A stretch of DNA of 33,484 bases from Chloroflexaceae bacterium (GCA_012031225.1 JAAUTZ010000040.1:1-33484); one strand, 5' to 3'; counted from the stretch's first letter, positions 23,602 to 33,068 are shown. Made by a program: numbers and translations. The notes: a model not told the origin generated them from the letters alone.

Positions 23602-24408
23602 ATGAATGGTTCGGTTGCACTTGCTGTCACCCATCACGATCCTGAGCAGCGCATGGAGCGGCAGATCGCGCAGTGGCTACCAGTGCTTCAGCAATACTAC
23701 GCGCACCTTGCGATCATGGTCACTGCCGACACCAGCTATGCAGCATCTATAATACCAGCTGCGGCTCTTTCGGTGCAGCAATTGCCCGCGCAGTTTCCGG
23801 CGGGCATGGCCGCGCTGGGGCAAATCCGCCAGATGGTGGTGCAGCAGGCGTGGCAGCACGCGCCGCACATCAGCCATGTCCACCTGTGCGATTTTGATCG
23901 CATCCTGCACTGGGTCGAGCAGGATCCGGTGGAGCTGGCGCAGGTGGTGGCGCACATCACCCATGCTGATCTCACCGTGTTGGGGCGCACGCCGCGTGCT
24001 TTTGCCAGCCACCCGCGCACCCAACGCGACACCGAGTCGCTGATCAATCACGTCTTTGGACTGGCGAGCGGGCAGGCGTGGGATGTTACGGCCGCCTCAC
24101 GCGGGCTATCGCGGCGGGCGAGTGCCTACCTTGCCGAGCGATGCGCAGACCCAACCGTCGGTGTAGATTGTGCGTGGGTGCTGTGTGCATTACAGCAGCC
24201 GGAACTGGTAGTTACTTATTATGCCACAGAAGGGCTAGAGTTTGAGACGGCGGATCGCTACCCCGCCGAGATTGCAGCGGCAGGGAGTGTTGGCGCATGG
24301 ATCGCCACCCTCGACGCATCGCCGCAGCAGTGGTTGCTACGGATGCAGGTGGCAGCATTGGAAGTTGCGTCAATCAATCAATTCGGGGATCATGCGCGGT
24401 GCGCCTAG
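23602..24408 (+). CDS. Unknown protein, possibly glycosyltransferase-like
   Basis: I do not recognise this 268-residue protein with confidence. It opens with GSVALAVTHHDPEQRMERQI, then YYAHLAIMVTADTSY, and has HLCDFDRILHWVEQ near residue 110. The D-x-D in a strand-end context and the opening strand look like GT-A nucleotide-sugar enzymes, but the match is loose. No membrane segment or signal peptide is seen. The start at 23602 is chosen for the GGGGG run eight bases before it; an in-frame ATG at 23551 lies close to the promoter and lacks a ribosome site. The DapA-family gene follows after 56 bases, so the two may be co-transcribed. Confidence 0.7.
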   Translation: MNGSVALAVTHHDPEQRMERQIAQWLPVLQQYYAHLAIMVTADTSYAASIIPAAALSVQQLPAQFPAGMAALGQIRQMVVQQAWQHAPHISHVHLCDFDRILHWVEQDPVELAQVVAHITHADLTVLGRTPRAFASHPRTQRDTESLINHVFGLASGQAWDVTAASRGLSRRASAYLAERCADPTVGVDCAWVLCALQQPELVVTYYATEGLEFETADRYPAEIAAAGSVGAWIATLDASPQQWLLRMQVAALEVASINQFGDHARCA

Positions 24409-24464
24409 CGTTAATCGTGATGCGCTTGCTCGCATCAGTGTGAAGCAGAAGTGAGAGGACGGCA

Positions 24465-25382
24465 ATGCGTGAATTTCAAGGTGTGTTTCCGGCAACCTTA
24501 ACCCCGTTCCGCACCCCAACTGGGAGTGTGGACACAGGCTGGATTAAAGACCATATGCGCTTTCTGGTGCAGCAAGACGTGGCCGGGGTCCTCGCACTCG
24601 GTACAACCGGCGAAGGCCCCTCGCTGAGTATGGATGAGCGCAAGCAGGTGATTGATACCGTGATGAACCAACGTGGCGAGATGACGGTAATGATTGGGAC
24701 AGGCTGTGTTTCGCTGCCGGAAACCATCGCCCTGAGCCGCTATGCTATGGAGAGCGGAGCCGATGCCCTGCTCGTGGCCCCGCCCTTCTTCTTCAAGGAT
24801 GTGCCCGATAGTGGCTTGCTCACCTACTTCCGTGCGATCTGCGATGCCCTGCCCGAAGCGGCGCGGGTGTTGCTCTACCACATTCCACAGGTGACAACCG
24901 TGCCGATTACGCTGCCCATTGTGCAGGGTTTGATCGAAAGCCACCCGCGCCAGTTCTTCGGCATCAAAGATAGTAGCGGCGATCTGGCCACCTTTGCGGC
25001 ATTTGCCCAATACGCCCGCGAGCTGTACCTCTATGGCGGCAATGAACGGATTGCGGCAGAGACCCTCGCGCACGGCGCACGCGGGCTAATCTCGGCAATT
25101 GCCAATCTTTTTCCTGATGCGGTGCAGGCGGTCTATCTAGCCCACCGCAACGGCGGCGATGTGGCTGCGGCACAACATCACCTACGCGCCTTGAGCGATG
25201 CCTTTACCGGCAATACGCCGCCTGCCCTGAAAGCGGCGATGCCGTGGTATACCAGCCTGCCACGCACCAGCGTGCGTGTGCCGCTCAGCGATTTGCATGA
25301 TAAAGAAGGGGAGCGGCTCAGACAGCAGCTGCAAACGTTGCGTGCCGCAGCGCCATCGGCAGCAGCACCCGGAACATCCTGA
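24465..25382 (+). CDS. DapA-family class I aldolase/lyase
   Basis: This 305-residue enzyme belongs to the dihydrodipicolinate synthase / N-acetylneuraminate lyase superfamily, TIM barrels that use a lysine Schiff base with pyruvate. The GTTGEG motif (46-51), Tyr138 in VLLYHIP and the Schiff-base Lys168 in FFGIKDSSGD are present. The arginine that binds the dicarboxylate in true DapA (usually a few residues after the tyrosine, YNVPxR) is replaced here: the segment reads YHIPQVT. A lyase acting on sugar-acid or other keto-acid substrates is therefore more likely than lysine synthesis. It is followed after 28 bases by a secreted glycoside hydrolase, which favours a carbohydrate role. Confidence 0.87.
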   Translation: MREFQGVFPATLTPFRTPTGSVDTGWIKDHMRFLVQQDVAGVLALGTTGEGPSLSMDERKQVIDTVMNQRGEMTVMIGTGCVSLPETIALSRYAMESGADALLVAPPFFFKDVPDSGLLTYFRAICDALPEAARVLLYHIPQVTTVPITLPIVQGLIESHPRQFFGIKDSSGDLATFAAFAQYARELYLYGGNERIAAETLAHGARGLISAIANLFPDAVQAVYLAHRNGGDVAAAQHHLRALSDAFTGNTPPALKAAMPWYTSLPRTSVRVPLSDLHDKEGERLRQQLQTLRAAAPSAAAPGTS

Positions 25383-25410
25383 AAGCGATACCATAAGGAG
25401 GCCCATACTC

Positions 25411-28400
25411 GTGTTACGTTCTTTCCATCTACGGTTTATTCTGCCCCTCCTCGCGGCACTCCTGCTCGCAGGTGGGCCCGTCCAAGCTGAACCTGATCAC
25501 GGCGGGCGCGACGCGCTCTTGGAGATCGTGCCCAATGATGATATACATGATGATGGCGCGAATTTGGCTGAGCTACCACCATACCAACCGGCTGAGTCAT
25601 TCGATGCGTGGCTCGCGGAGACGCACGCCGCGCTTGCCCAAACCGTGCCCACCTATCCGATCTTCGGGGTTGAAACGAATTCGGGGCGGCTGAGCAATGC
25701 CAACGTAACCCGCCGTGCCCGTGAACTGGGCGCAACGTGGGTGCGCCTGAATACGCTGAGTTGGCGCGACATACAGCCCGACTCAGCTACCCCGCCGGAG
25801 CAGTGGAACTGGGACGCGGCTTCGGTGGTGCGCTTTGAGGCAGAACTGACGGCGACAGCGGAAGCCAACCTGACCCCGATGGTGATTGTGGATGACTACC
25901 CGCGCTGGGCAACAATCGCTCCGAATGCGTGCAGCGAAATCCGCGCTGACCGCTTCGCCGATTATGGGCGGTTTCTCGCCGAACTCGTCAAACGCTACCC
26001 GTCTGTGCTGCATTGGGAACTGGGCAACGAAGTTGATATTGACCCACGCCTTGTGCAGCCGGATAATATCTTCGGCTGTTGGGGCGATATTGATGATCCC
26101 TACTACAACGGTGAAAGCTATGGCGAGATGCTGAAAGTTGTCGCACCGTTTGTGCGGGCGGCCAACCCCAACGTCAAGATTATCATTGGCGGCTTGCTGC
26201 TGGATCGCCCCGATACGCGCATCGTGGGGCGGGGCAAGCCGGAACGCTTCTTCGAGGGTATCTTGCGGGCAGGCGCAGGCGATAGCTTCGACATAGTGGG
26301 GGTGCATGCCTACCCGTGGTTCGAAGCCGTCGGAGCCGACTCCGATCTGAATGATCCACGCTGGCAGGCGTGGGGCGGCGTGACGTTCGGCAAGGTGCAG
26401 TTTCTTCGCAACGTGATGCAGCAGTATGGCGTGGATAAGCCGATCTTCATGAACGAAACCTCGCTGCTGCTCAACACCGAGTTCCACAATGACACCTTCT
26501 TTGATGAGCAGGCGAACCATATTGTGCGGACGACGGTACGGGCGTTATCGGTTGGGGTGCAGGCATATTGCTGGTATACCCTGCACGAGAGCGGTTGGCT
26601 CTCGGCCGGGCTACTGGATCGCTCGAACCAGCCCCGCGCCCCCTACCGCGCCTACCGCGAACTGATCCGGCAGGCGGGGCAGCAGCGCACGCTCCAGCGG
26701 ATCACCAGCTACGGCGAAGGGGTAGAAGCCTATCGGTTTGATCGCGGCACAAGCTATGTGGATGTGCTATGGTCACGGAATACAACCACGCAGCAGGTGC
26801 AGGTGCTTTCGCCAGCATTCTTGAATGCCTTCAGCCGCGACGGGGACCGGATTACGCCGCAGACAACCGCCGCCGCAACGATTGTGCCAGTCGGCTTTCG
26901 TCCGGTCTATATCCACTCGATCTCGATAGATACGGCGCGGCTACCGCAACTCACGAGCATCAGCCCGAGTGAAGGCAACAACAGCAGCACGACGCGGATT
27001 ACCCTAACCGGCAGCAACTTCATCCAGCCGCTTGACGTGCGGCTCGGTGATCGCGTGCTAGGCAATGTACAGTTTGTGAGCAGCACGACGCTGACGGCGG
27101 ATGTGCCCACTGGCTTGAATGTGGGCAGCTATGACGTGAGCGTGATCAATCCGGGCGGCTGGGCAGCCACCCGCACCCGGGCCTTCACGGTGCTATCATC
27201 AAGCCCACCAGCAATCACGGATATTCGCCCAACGGCGGGTCAGGTGGGGCGCAGTCAGCGCATCCACATCTACGGGAGCAACTTTGCAGCAGGTGTGCAG
27301 GCGCGGCTCGGCACGGTGGCTCTCGCCGCACAACGGGTCAACGGCTCGCATGTGATTCTCACGTTGCCCGCCGATGCACTCGCTGTTGGTGACTACACGG
27401 TTACGCTCGTCAATCCAGATCAGAGCAGTGCCCGCGGTGAAGCAGCATTCACAATCTATAGCCCGCTCCAGCCGACCTTCGATCTGCGCGGTAGCCCCGA
27501 TGATCTGTGGACGCGCCCAGCAACGGTGCGCGTTGGGCAACCGTTCCAAGTAGGGCAGGTGGTTGAGCGGATTGGCAATACGAGCGTGATTACGCCAGAG
27601 GTGCGGTTTCAGGCGACTGGGGTTGGGGAGAGTACCATGAACCCACGCACAGTTTCGCTGGCATTGCAGGATCGTTTGTTTGGTGAGGCGAGTATCACAG
27701 AGCGGATCATACCGACAACAGGTGCATATACGTTGCGGGCGACAATTGATCCGAACAATCAATTGAGTGAGTTAGATCGCACCAACAATGTGATTACGCG
27801 CCAGATTACGGTGCTGCCAACGGACATAGATCAGACCTCGCCAGCCATCACCGGACTCCAGATTGCAGGCGGTGCTCGCATCACCCGCAACCAGACGATT
27901 GACCTTGCCCTAGAGATCGAAGATGCCGCCCCAAGCAGTGGCATGGCTGGGCTATATATTGTAGAATACGAGTATCATTGGGGTGCAGAGCGATGGATTG
28001 CCGTGCAGCGTTCACAGGACTGGTTCAGTTATCGCGTGGGACAACCGCTTTCTTGGACGTTTATTCCTACAGCCGGGTTGAAGTTTGTGCAGGTGTGGGC
28101 GGCAGATCGGGCGGGCAATATCGCCAATGCCCAAAGTGTTTGGATCAACTACGTGCCGGATACGGTGCCGATTGTTGCGGGTGGGGTTGAGGTGTATCGG
28201 CTGTCGTTGGCTGCCGACGAAGCCCTCAGCCTAACGCTTACCCCGAATGGTGGGGCGGTAGATTTCTACATCTGGTCGCCGGGTGCGGCGACAACGCTCG
28301 CGGCCAGTGGGCGCACAGACACCACCTATCAGCTAACAATCCCGTCGCTGGCGGCCGGAACCTACCAAATCGAAATACACGGGCGCGGCGCAGCGAGCTA

Positions 28401-28584
28401 CACGTTCGACGTTACCGCCGATGCGCCTGCGTCGCAAGTGCTAGCGCAGCCGGATCCCCTCCGCGCCGCGCCAGTCGTGGCGGTGAGTAGCAATCCATCG
28501 CGCAACTTTGCCGTGCCGCCGGTTCCACTGGGCGAGCGGGTGATCCGGCAGGTGTATCTGCCACTTGTCGTGCGCGGGCAGTAG
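25411..28584 (+). CDS. Secreted multidomain glycoside hydrolase (clan GH-A-like) with IPT/TIG, CARDB and PPC-like domains
   Basis: The 1057-residue protein begins with a signal peptide (cleavage near GGPVQA-EP, residue 26). The GTG start is set by AAGGAGG nine bases upstream. Residues about 80-425 form a TIM-barrel hydrolase with the acid/base glutamate in HWELGNEVDI (Glu207) and the nucleophile in PIFMNETSLL (Glu349), as in GH-A enzymes. Two IPT/TIG Ig-like domains (about 513-595 and 601-682) follow. Next come a CARDB-like domain (about 685-800), an Ig-like domain with HWGAERW (about 805-915) and a PPC-like domain (about 920-1000). The last residues are VYLPLVVRGQ, a C-terminal tail I associate with secreted Chloroflexota proteins. 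The substrate is unknown; a role in the filament sheath or surface polysaccharide is a guess. It probably shares a transcript with the DapA-family gene. Confidence 0.85.
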   Translation: MLRSFHLRFILPLLAALLLAGGPVQAEPDHGGRDALLEIVPNDDIHDDGANLAELPPYQPAESFDAWLAETHAALAQTVPTYPIFGVETNSGRLSNANVTRRARELGATWVRLNTLSWRDIQPDSATPPEQWNWDAASVVRFEAELTATAEANLTPMVIVDDYPRWATIAPNACSEIRADRFADYGRFLAELVKRYPSVLHWELGNEVDIDPRLVQPDNIFGCWGDIDDPYYNGESYGEMLKVVAPFVRAANPNVKIIIGGLLLDRPDTRIVGRGKPERFFEGILRAGAGDSFDIVGVHAYPWFEAVGADSDLNDPRWQAWGGVTFGKVQFLRNVMQQYGVDKPIFMNETSLLLNTEFHNDTFFDEQANHIVRTTVRALSVGVQAYCWYTLHESGWLSAGLLDRSNQPRAPYRAYRELIRQAGQQRTLQRITSYGEGVEAYRFDRGTSYVDVLWSRNTTTQQVQVLSPAFLNAFSRDGDRITPQTTAAATIVPVGFRPVYIHSISIDTARLPQLTSISPSEGNNSSTTRITLTGSNFIQPLDVRLGDRVLGNVQFVSSTTLTADVPTGLNVGSYDVSVINPGGWAATRTRAFTVLSSSPPAITDIRPTAGQVGRSQRIHIYGSNFAAGVQARLGTVALAAQRVNGSHVILTLPADALAVGDYTVTLVNPDQSSARGEAAFTIYSPLQPTFDLRGSPDDLWTRPATVRVGQPFQVGQVVERIGNTSVITPEVRFQATGVGESTMNPRTVSLALQDRLFGEASITERIIPTTGAYTLRATIDPNNQLSELDRTNNVITRQITVLPTDIDQTSPAITGLQIAGGARITRNQTIDLALEIEDAAPSSGMAGLYIVEYEYHWGAERWIAVQRSQDWFSYRVGQPLSWTFIPTAGLKFVQVWAADRAGNIANAQSVWINYVPDTVPIVAGGVEVYRLSLAADEALSLTLTPNGGAVDFYIWSPGAATTLAASGRTDTTYQLTIPSLAAGTYQIEIHGRGAASYTFDVTADAPASQVLAQPDPLRAAPVVAVSSNPSRNFAVPPVPLGERVIRQVYLPLVVRGQ

Positions 28585-28629
28585 CCCATCAAGCGTCTGC
28601 TGGGGTGATTGTCTGAGGTCTATTCAGGT

Positions 28630-28654
28630 GGGGCAAGCTGTCGTGGCTTGCCCC
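28630..28654 (+). terminator. Perfect 9-bp hairpin after the glycoside hydrolase
   Basis: GGGGCAAGC (28630-28638) and GCTTGCCCC (28646-28654) pair perfectly over a 7-base loop, 45 bases after the stop codon. Only GTTC follows, so it is another terminator-like stem without a U-tract. Confidence 0.55.
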
Positions 28655-28677
28655 GTTCACGCAGGAGCCGAAGTAGT

Positions 28678-29268
28678 ATGCGGGTATTTGTGAACCAAGC
28701 CACGCTTGAACTCGTACAAGGTGACATAACATCGGAGCGCACTGATGCGATTGTGAATACTGCCAACAGTGCGCTAAGTGGTGGGGGAGGTGTGGACGGT
28801 GCGATCCACCGCGTCGGCGGGACAGCGATCCGGCAAGAGATCCAGAGCAAATACCCCGACGGGTGTCCACGCGGCGAAGCCCGCCTGACGGGAGCCGGCG
28901 ATCTGCCCTGCCGCTACGTCATCCACGCCGTTGGGCCAATCTGGAACGACTTCAGTGCGGCCCAAGCGGATGCACTGCTTGCAAGTACCTACACTGCTAG
29001 CCTGCGCCTTGCCCGCGACTATGACCTGCGTAGCATCGCGTTCCCTTCGATTAGCACTGGACCCTATGCTTTTCCGGTCGAACGGGCGGCAGCAATCGCA
29101 CTCAACACGGTCGTGATGTTTATGGAAGCGCACCCTCAACTCGAACTGGTGCGCTTTGTGCTCTTCGATATTGTCACCTTTGCTGCTTACAGCGATGCGC
29201 TGAAGGTGCTCCTGAGCAAGTACAACAGCATCAGCCTGCCGCTGTATTACGAGAAAGGAACGCGCTGA
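28678..29268 (+). CDS. Macro-domain protein (MacroD-type ADP-ribose hydrolase)
   Basis: This 196-residue protein is a single macro domain. LVQGDITSERTDAIVNTANSAL (12-33), GGGGVDGAIHRVGG (35-48) and the CRYVIHAVGPIW and FPSISTGPYAFP loops match the MacroD type, which removes mono-ADP-ribose from proteins or deacetylates O-acetyl-ADP-ribose. The start at 28678 has AGGAG 10 bases upstream; an earlier in-frame GTG at 28609 lies before the terminator stem. It is followed directly by an M24 peptidase gene. A link to the NAD-related CHAT-SIR2 system 10 kb away is possible in principle but not supported by gene order. Confidence 0.92.
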   Translation: MRVFVNQATLELVQGDITSERTDAIVNTANSALSGGGGVDGAIHRVGGTAIRQEIQSKYPDGCPRGEARLTGAGDLPCRYVIHAVGPIWNDFSAAQADALLASTYTASLRLARDYDLRSIAFPSISTGPYAFPVERAAAIALNTVVMFMEAHPQLELVRFVLFDIVTFAAYSDALKVLLSKYNSISLPLYYEKGTR

Positions 29269-30396
29269 GTGAGCACCCCCTACCCAGAACGGCTGGCGCG
29301 GCTACAGGCGGCGTTGCAGGCGGCAGCGTGTGATGGCATGGCGGTGGTGTGCGGGGCAAGCATGCGTTACCTCACGGGGCTAGCCATGCACGCCCACGAA
29401 CGGCTGATCGTGCTGCTGCTGCCAGCCACGCCCCAGCCGCCGCTATTGGTGCTCCCTGCGCTGGAGCATGCACGGGCAAGCGCAACCCTCGCGGCACATG
29501 GCTTGCCGATTGTGTGTGTGGGCTGGCACGACGAAACTGGACCCACCACCGCACTGGCGATGGCAACGGCCCAACTGTTTGGGAAACGACCCGCACCATT
29601 GCTGGCAGTCGAGCATCTGGCGATGCGCGTGATGGAGCTACGGGCGTTGGAGGCGGTCATACCTGCTCTGCACACCACCGATGCCACCCCGCTTCTGGCA
29701 GGCTTGCGAATGGTCAAAGATGCTGACGAACTCGCGGCAATGCGGGCGGCGGTGCGGATCATCGAGGCCTCGTTGCAGCAGATCATCCCCTCGATTAAGA
29801 CGGGCGTGACTGAGCGTGAGCTAGCCGCGCAGTGGCGGGCGGCAACGCTCGCGCTCGGCGCGGATGAAGAAGCGTTCGGGTGTATTGTTGCTAGTGGTCC
29901 AAACAGTGCCAACCCGCACCACGCCAACAGTGATCGCCCGTTTGCGCCCGGCGATCTGATTATTCTTGATGGCGGTGCAGTCTATCAAGGCTACGTCTCG
30001 GATATTACCCGCACGGTGGCACTCGGTACGCCATCCGCCACTGCCCGCACGATCTACGATTTGGTGCTGGCGGCAAATACGGCGGGGCGGGCGGCAGTGC
30101 AGCCGGGCACCACAGGCGCAGCGATTGATGCAGCGACGCGGGCAGTGATTGCAGCGGGTGGCTATGCCGAGCAGTTTATCCATCGCACGGGGCACGGCCT
30201 TGGCATGGAAGCGCACGAGCTGCCCAATATTGTGGCGGGCAGCACCACGCCTCTTGTGGCAGGTATAACCTTCACGATTGAGCCGGGCATCTATCTGGCG
30301 GGGGTGGGCGGGGTACGGATTGAGGATGATCTGCTGGTGACAGCAACGGGTGGCGAGAGCTTGACAACCTTCCCGCGTGAGCTGCTGGTGCTGTGA
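29269..30396 (+). CDS. M24 family Xaa-Pro peptidase
   Basis: This 375-residue metallopeptidase has the creatinase-like N-terminal domain (1-145, with MRYLTGLAMHAHERLIVLLL) and the pita-bread catalytic domain. All five metal ligands are present: Asp234 (LDGG), Asp245 (VSDITRT), His309 (TGHGLG), Glu338 (TIEPGIYL) and Glu352 (RIEDD). It would cleave the Xaa-Pro bond at peptide N-termini in the cytoplasm. The GTG start directly follows the TGA of the macro-domain gene with zero spacing, and AAAGGAA lies nine bases before it, so the two are translationally coupled. Confidence 0.93.
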   Translation: MSTPYPERLARLQAALQAAACDGMAVVCGASMRYLTGLAMHAHERLIVLLLPATPQPPLLVLPALEHARASATLAAHGLPIVCVGWHDETGPTTALAMATAQLFGKRPAPLLAVEHLAMRVMELRALEAVIPALHTTDATPLLAGLRMVKDADELAAMRAAVRIIEASLQQIIPSIKTGVTERELAAQWRAATLALGADEEAFGCIVASGPNSANPHHANSDRPFAPGDLIILDGGAVYQGYVSDITRTVALGTPSATARTIYDLVLAANTAGRAAVQPGTTGAAIDAATRAVIAAGGYAEQFIHRTGHGLGMEAHELPNIVAGSTTPLVAGITFTIEPGIYLAGVGGVRIEDDLLVTATGGESLTTFPRELLVL

Positions 30397-30415
30397 GCAT
30401 GGGTGCGGTGAAGCC

Positions 30416-30445
30416 TTCGACAGATCAAGCGGCATCATGTAGAAT
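30416..30445 (+). promoter_or_regulatory. Possible promoter of the small unknown gene
   Basis: TTCGAC (30416-30421) and TAGAAT (30440-30445) are spaced by 18 bases. They would start transcription about 100 bases before the gene at 30551. Confidence 0.4.
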
Positions 30446-30550
30446 GGAAGCGAACAACTTAATAGCTTGTCACAGGGGTGTGACCCAAAGCTGCATGTGC
30501 TACGGATGGGAAGCCAACACGTAAACGCGCAACGAAAGGAGAACCCCCTG

Positions 30551-30799
30551 ATGATTTCACTGGATTGGCACTATAATGCCGCGACAATGAGCTGGACGAG
30601 TGAGATTATGGCGATCCGCGCTGTGGTGACAACGAATGCCGAACGCGACACCTACTATGCCCAAATTGAGCCAGAGGCAGGCACGCCGATTGGGATGGCT
30701 CCACATGCGTTTACCTCGCCAGAGGAAGCGCAACAGTGGTGTGCCGAGATTATCACGCTCCGGTTTTTCCCCGAACCAGATGCAGATCCACAATGGTAG
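30551..30799 (+). CDS. Small protein of unknown function
   Basis: I do not recognise this 82-residue protein. It is soluble and has a likely beta-rich start (ISLDWHYNAATMSWTSEI) and a short acidic helix (SPEEAQQWCAEII), which could fit a small one-domain fold. The ATG at 30551 is preceded by AAAGGAG at eight bases, the best support for real translation. An in-frame GTG at 30467 exists but has no ribosome site. It is followed by the GT-C-like membrane protein after 35 bases, possibly on the same transcript. Confidence 0.7.
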   Translation: MISLDWHYNAATMSWTSEIMAIRAVVTTNAERDTYYAQIEPEAGTPIGMAPHAFTSPEEAQQWCAEIITLRFFPEPDADPQW

Positions 30800-30834
30800 G
30801 TTTTAGCACGCGAGCTAGGGTAGGTGGCGGCTAG

Positions 30835-33015
30835 GTGGATGCGCGAGAACATGATCGCTTGCCTACGCCGCCCGCGCTCACATGGCTCCAATGGCTTGGG
30901 GTGCTTGCCCTCTACGGGAGCTTGGCAATCCTCGCCACCTTCCCGCTCATCCTGCATATGCCCACCAGCCTGCCCGCCGATCCAACCGAACGCGCACAGG
31001 ATGTATGGCAACACTTCTGGAATCTGTGGTGGGTGCGCGAGACGCTGTGGGTCAATCCGGGCAACCCCTACTTCACCGATGCGCTGTTCTACCCGACGGG
31101 TGCATCGCTCGGCTTGCACACCATGAATCTGCCCACCAATGCGCTAGGTGCGCCGCTTGTGCCGCTACTTGGGATCGTGGCTACCTTCAATCTGATTGTC
31201 ATAAGTACGCTGGCGGGTACTGGGGTGGTGATGTTCCTGCTTGCCCGCCACGTCTCTGGCAGCAATCTGGCGGCACTTGTGGCGGGCGTGATGGTGCAAT
31301 GTTCGCCGTTGCGCCTCGATCAGGTGCGCCTCTCGCTCATGGCAACGTGGAATGACTTCGGCGTGATGCTGGCTCTGTTCGCCATCTTGATTGCCCTAGA
31401 GCGGCGCACATGGCGCAGTGCGGCAGGGGCGGCGGCCGCGGTGGGGCTTGCCGGGCTAAACAATTGGTATCACCTGTTCCATACCATGCTGCTGTTTGGC
31501 ATGCTCTTTGGGTGGCGTATCGTTGCGCTGCTGTGGGCTACCCCCGCATCTGCACGGCGGGCGGCTCTGCTGCGCGAGGTGGGCGTATGGCTGCGCGTCG
31601 GTGGATTGGCGGGGATCTTGATTGCACCGTTTGCGCTCGCAGGGGTGGTAGATGCCCTGACCAATCCGTTTGCCCGCAAGGATGATCTGCTCGTCTCAAG
31701 TGCCGAAGTGCAACGCCTGCTCCCGCTCGCGCAGACCTTTGGCTTCATCTGGCAGCCCGTCCCCGCCGATTGGCTCAGCTTCTACGTGTTTGCGTTTTCG
31801 GCATTGGCACTCGCCCTGCTTGGCGTAGTTTTAGCCCCTCGCGCCACCAGTATGTGGCTCGTGCTAGCGGGGGGCTTTTTGATCCTCGCGTTGGGCCCGA
31901 CGCTCTATTGGGATCGGCAGGATACGGGGATCGTGCTGCCCTATGCGTTCTTCCGTGCGCTGCCCGGGTTCGAGGTGTTTCGCGGGCCTTACCGCTTGAA
32001 TGCAAATACCACGATTATGTTGGCTCTCGTGGCGGCGGTAGGGTTGGCGCACCTGTTGCCGCGCCTGCGCCCGCCAGTTGCGGCAAGCGTGGCGGCTGTG
32101 GCGATTGGGCTGCTCGTGGCCGAGGGGGTGCGCTTGCCGTTCCCGCTCCGCGATGCGACCCGCTCGCCATTCTATGCACAGGTGGCGCAGCAGGCGGGCG
32201 AGTGGAGTCTGGTTGAGTTTCCGTTTGGGCGGCAAGATCGGGCCTTGCAGGATATGTACACCCAAGCCCATCACGGCAAGCCGATCTTCGATGGCCACCT
32301 CTCGCGGGATGTGGTGCATTTCCCACCAGAGAGTATACCGCCGCTGCAAGCGATAGATCGGCTTGAGTCGCGGGCCGATATTGTAACCCTGACAGCAGAG
32401 CAGCAGATCCAGCTTTTACGGGGCTTGCGCTTGCGCTACCTGATCTTTCACGCCAACCCACGCCAGCCTGACTTGATTCCGCAGCAGGTGGCGATTGCGC
32501 GTGAGCAGTTCGGCAGCCTGACGCAAGTCTACAGTGATACCGCGTTGGTGGCGTATGAGGTTGATCAGCTAGCACGGTGGGTAGCAGGTGCAAGTGCGCC
32601 ACCAGAGCGCGTGCCGTTGCCGTTGTTTGTGGGGCTGGATATTGGCTGGGAGCCGCTCGAAATCGGCGCACAGGGCTGGAGTCGCTGGTTGCCGGAACCG
32701 GGCGCGACGCTGTGGGTGTATGCCCCCACCGCGCAACGGGTACGGTTGACGCTGCGCCTGTATCATCTTGGGCCGGAACCGCTGCCGCTCGACGTGACGC
32801 TCAATGGCGCAGCCCCAAGCCGCGTGATTGTGCTGGGCGGGCAGCAGCTGCGCGAGGTGCAGCTACTGCTGGATCTGCGGCGCGGGGCGAATCAGGTTGA
32901 TCTGTTTACGCCGGCAGCGGGGGTCAGCCCTTTGTCGCTTGGCTTGAGCGATGATGCCCGACGGTTGACATTCAACATCAAGGCGATTACGGTGGAGGGG
33001 CTAGGCGGGGAGTGA
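30835..33015 (+). CDS. Large polytopic membrane protein, GT-C glycosyltransferase-like
   Basis: The 726-residue protein has about 10-11 membrane helices in residues 15-425, then a soluble part (about 430-726). Its first loop TSLPADPTERAQDVWQHFWNLWWVRE contains a D-x-x-E-like acidic pattern where GT-C enzymes keep catalytic acids, and FRGPYRLN (about 378-385) resembles the P-Y-R segment of YfhO/PMT-like relatives. The soluble end has beta-sandwich character (RVRLTLRLYHLGPEPLPLDVTLNG). This architecture is common for putative lipid-linked-sugar glycosyltransferases in Chloroflexota, but the family has few tested members. The GTG start has AGGTGG about eight bases upstream. Confidence 0.75.
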   Translation: MDAREHDRLPTPPALTWLQWLGVLALYGSLAILATFPLILHMPTSLPADPTERAQDVWQHFWNLWWVRETLWVNPGNPYFTDALFYPTGASLGLHTMNLPTNALGAPLVPLLGIVATFNLIVISTLAGTGVVMFLLARHVSGSNLAALVAGVMVQCSPLRLDQVRLSLMATWNDFGVMLALFAILIALERRTWRSAAGAAAAVGLAGLNNWYHLFHTMLLFGMLFGWRIVALLWATPASARRAALLREVGVWLRVGGLAGILIAPFALAGVVDALTNPFARKDDLLVSSAEVQRLLPLAQTFGFIWQPVPADWLSFYVFAFSALALALLGVVLAPRATSMWLVLAGGFLILALGPTLYWDRQDTGIVLPYAFFRALPGFEVFRGPYRLNANTTIMLALVAAVGLAHLLPRLRPPVAASVAAVAIGLLVAEGVRLPFPLRDATRSPFYAQVAQQAGEWSLVEFPFGRQDRALQDMYTQAHHGKPIFDGHLSRDVVHFPPESIPPLQAIDRLESRADIVTLTAEQQIQLLRGLRLRYLIFHANPRQPDLIPQQVAIAREQFGSLTQVYSDTALVAYEVDQLARWVAGASAPPERVPLPLFVGLDIGWEPLEIGAQGWSRWLPEPGATLWVYAPTAQRVRLTLRLYHLGPEPLPLDVTLNGAAPSRVIVLGGQQLREVQLLLDLRRGANQVDLFTPAAGVSPLSLGLSDDARRLTFNIKAITVEGLGGE

Positions 33016-33068
33016 GTGGGGGCGCATTGCCCAAGCTGCTGGGGGCAGAATTTGGAACAAATTCAGGG

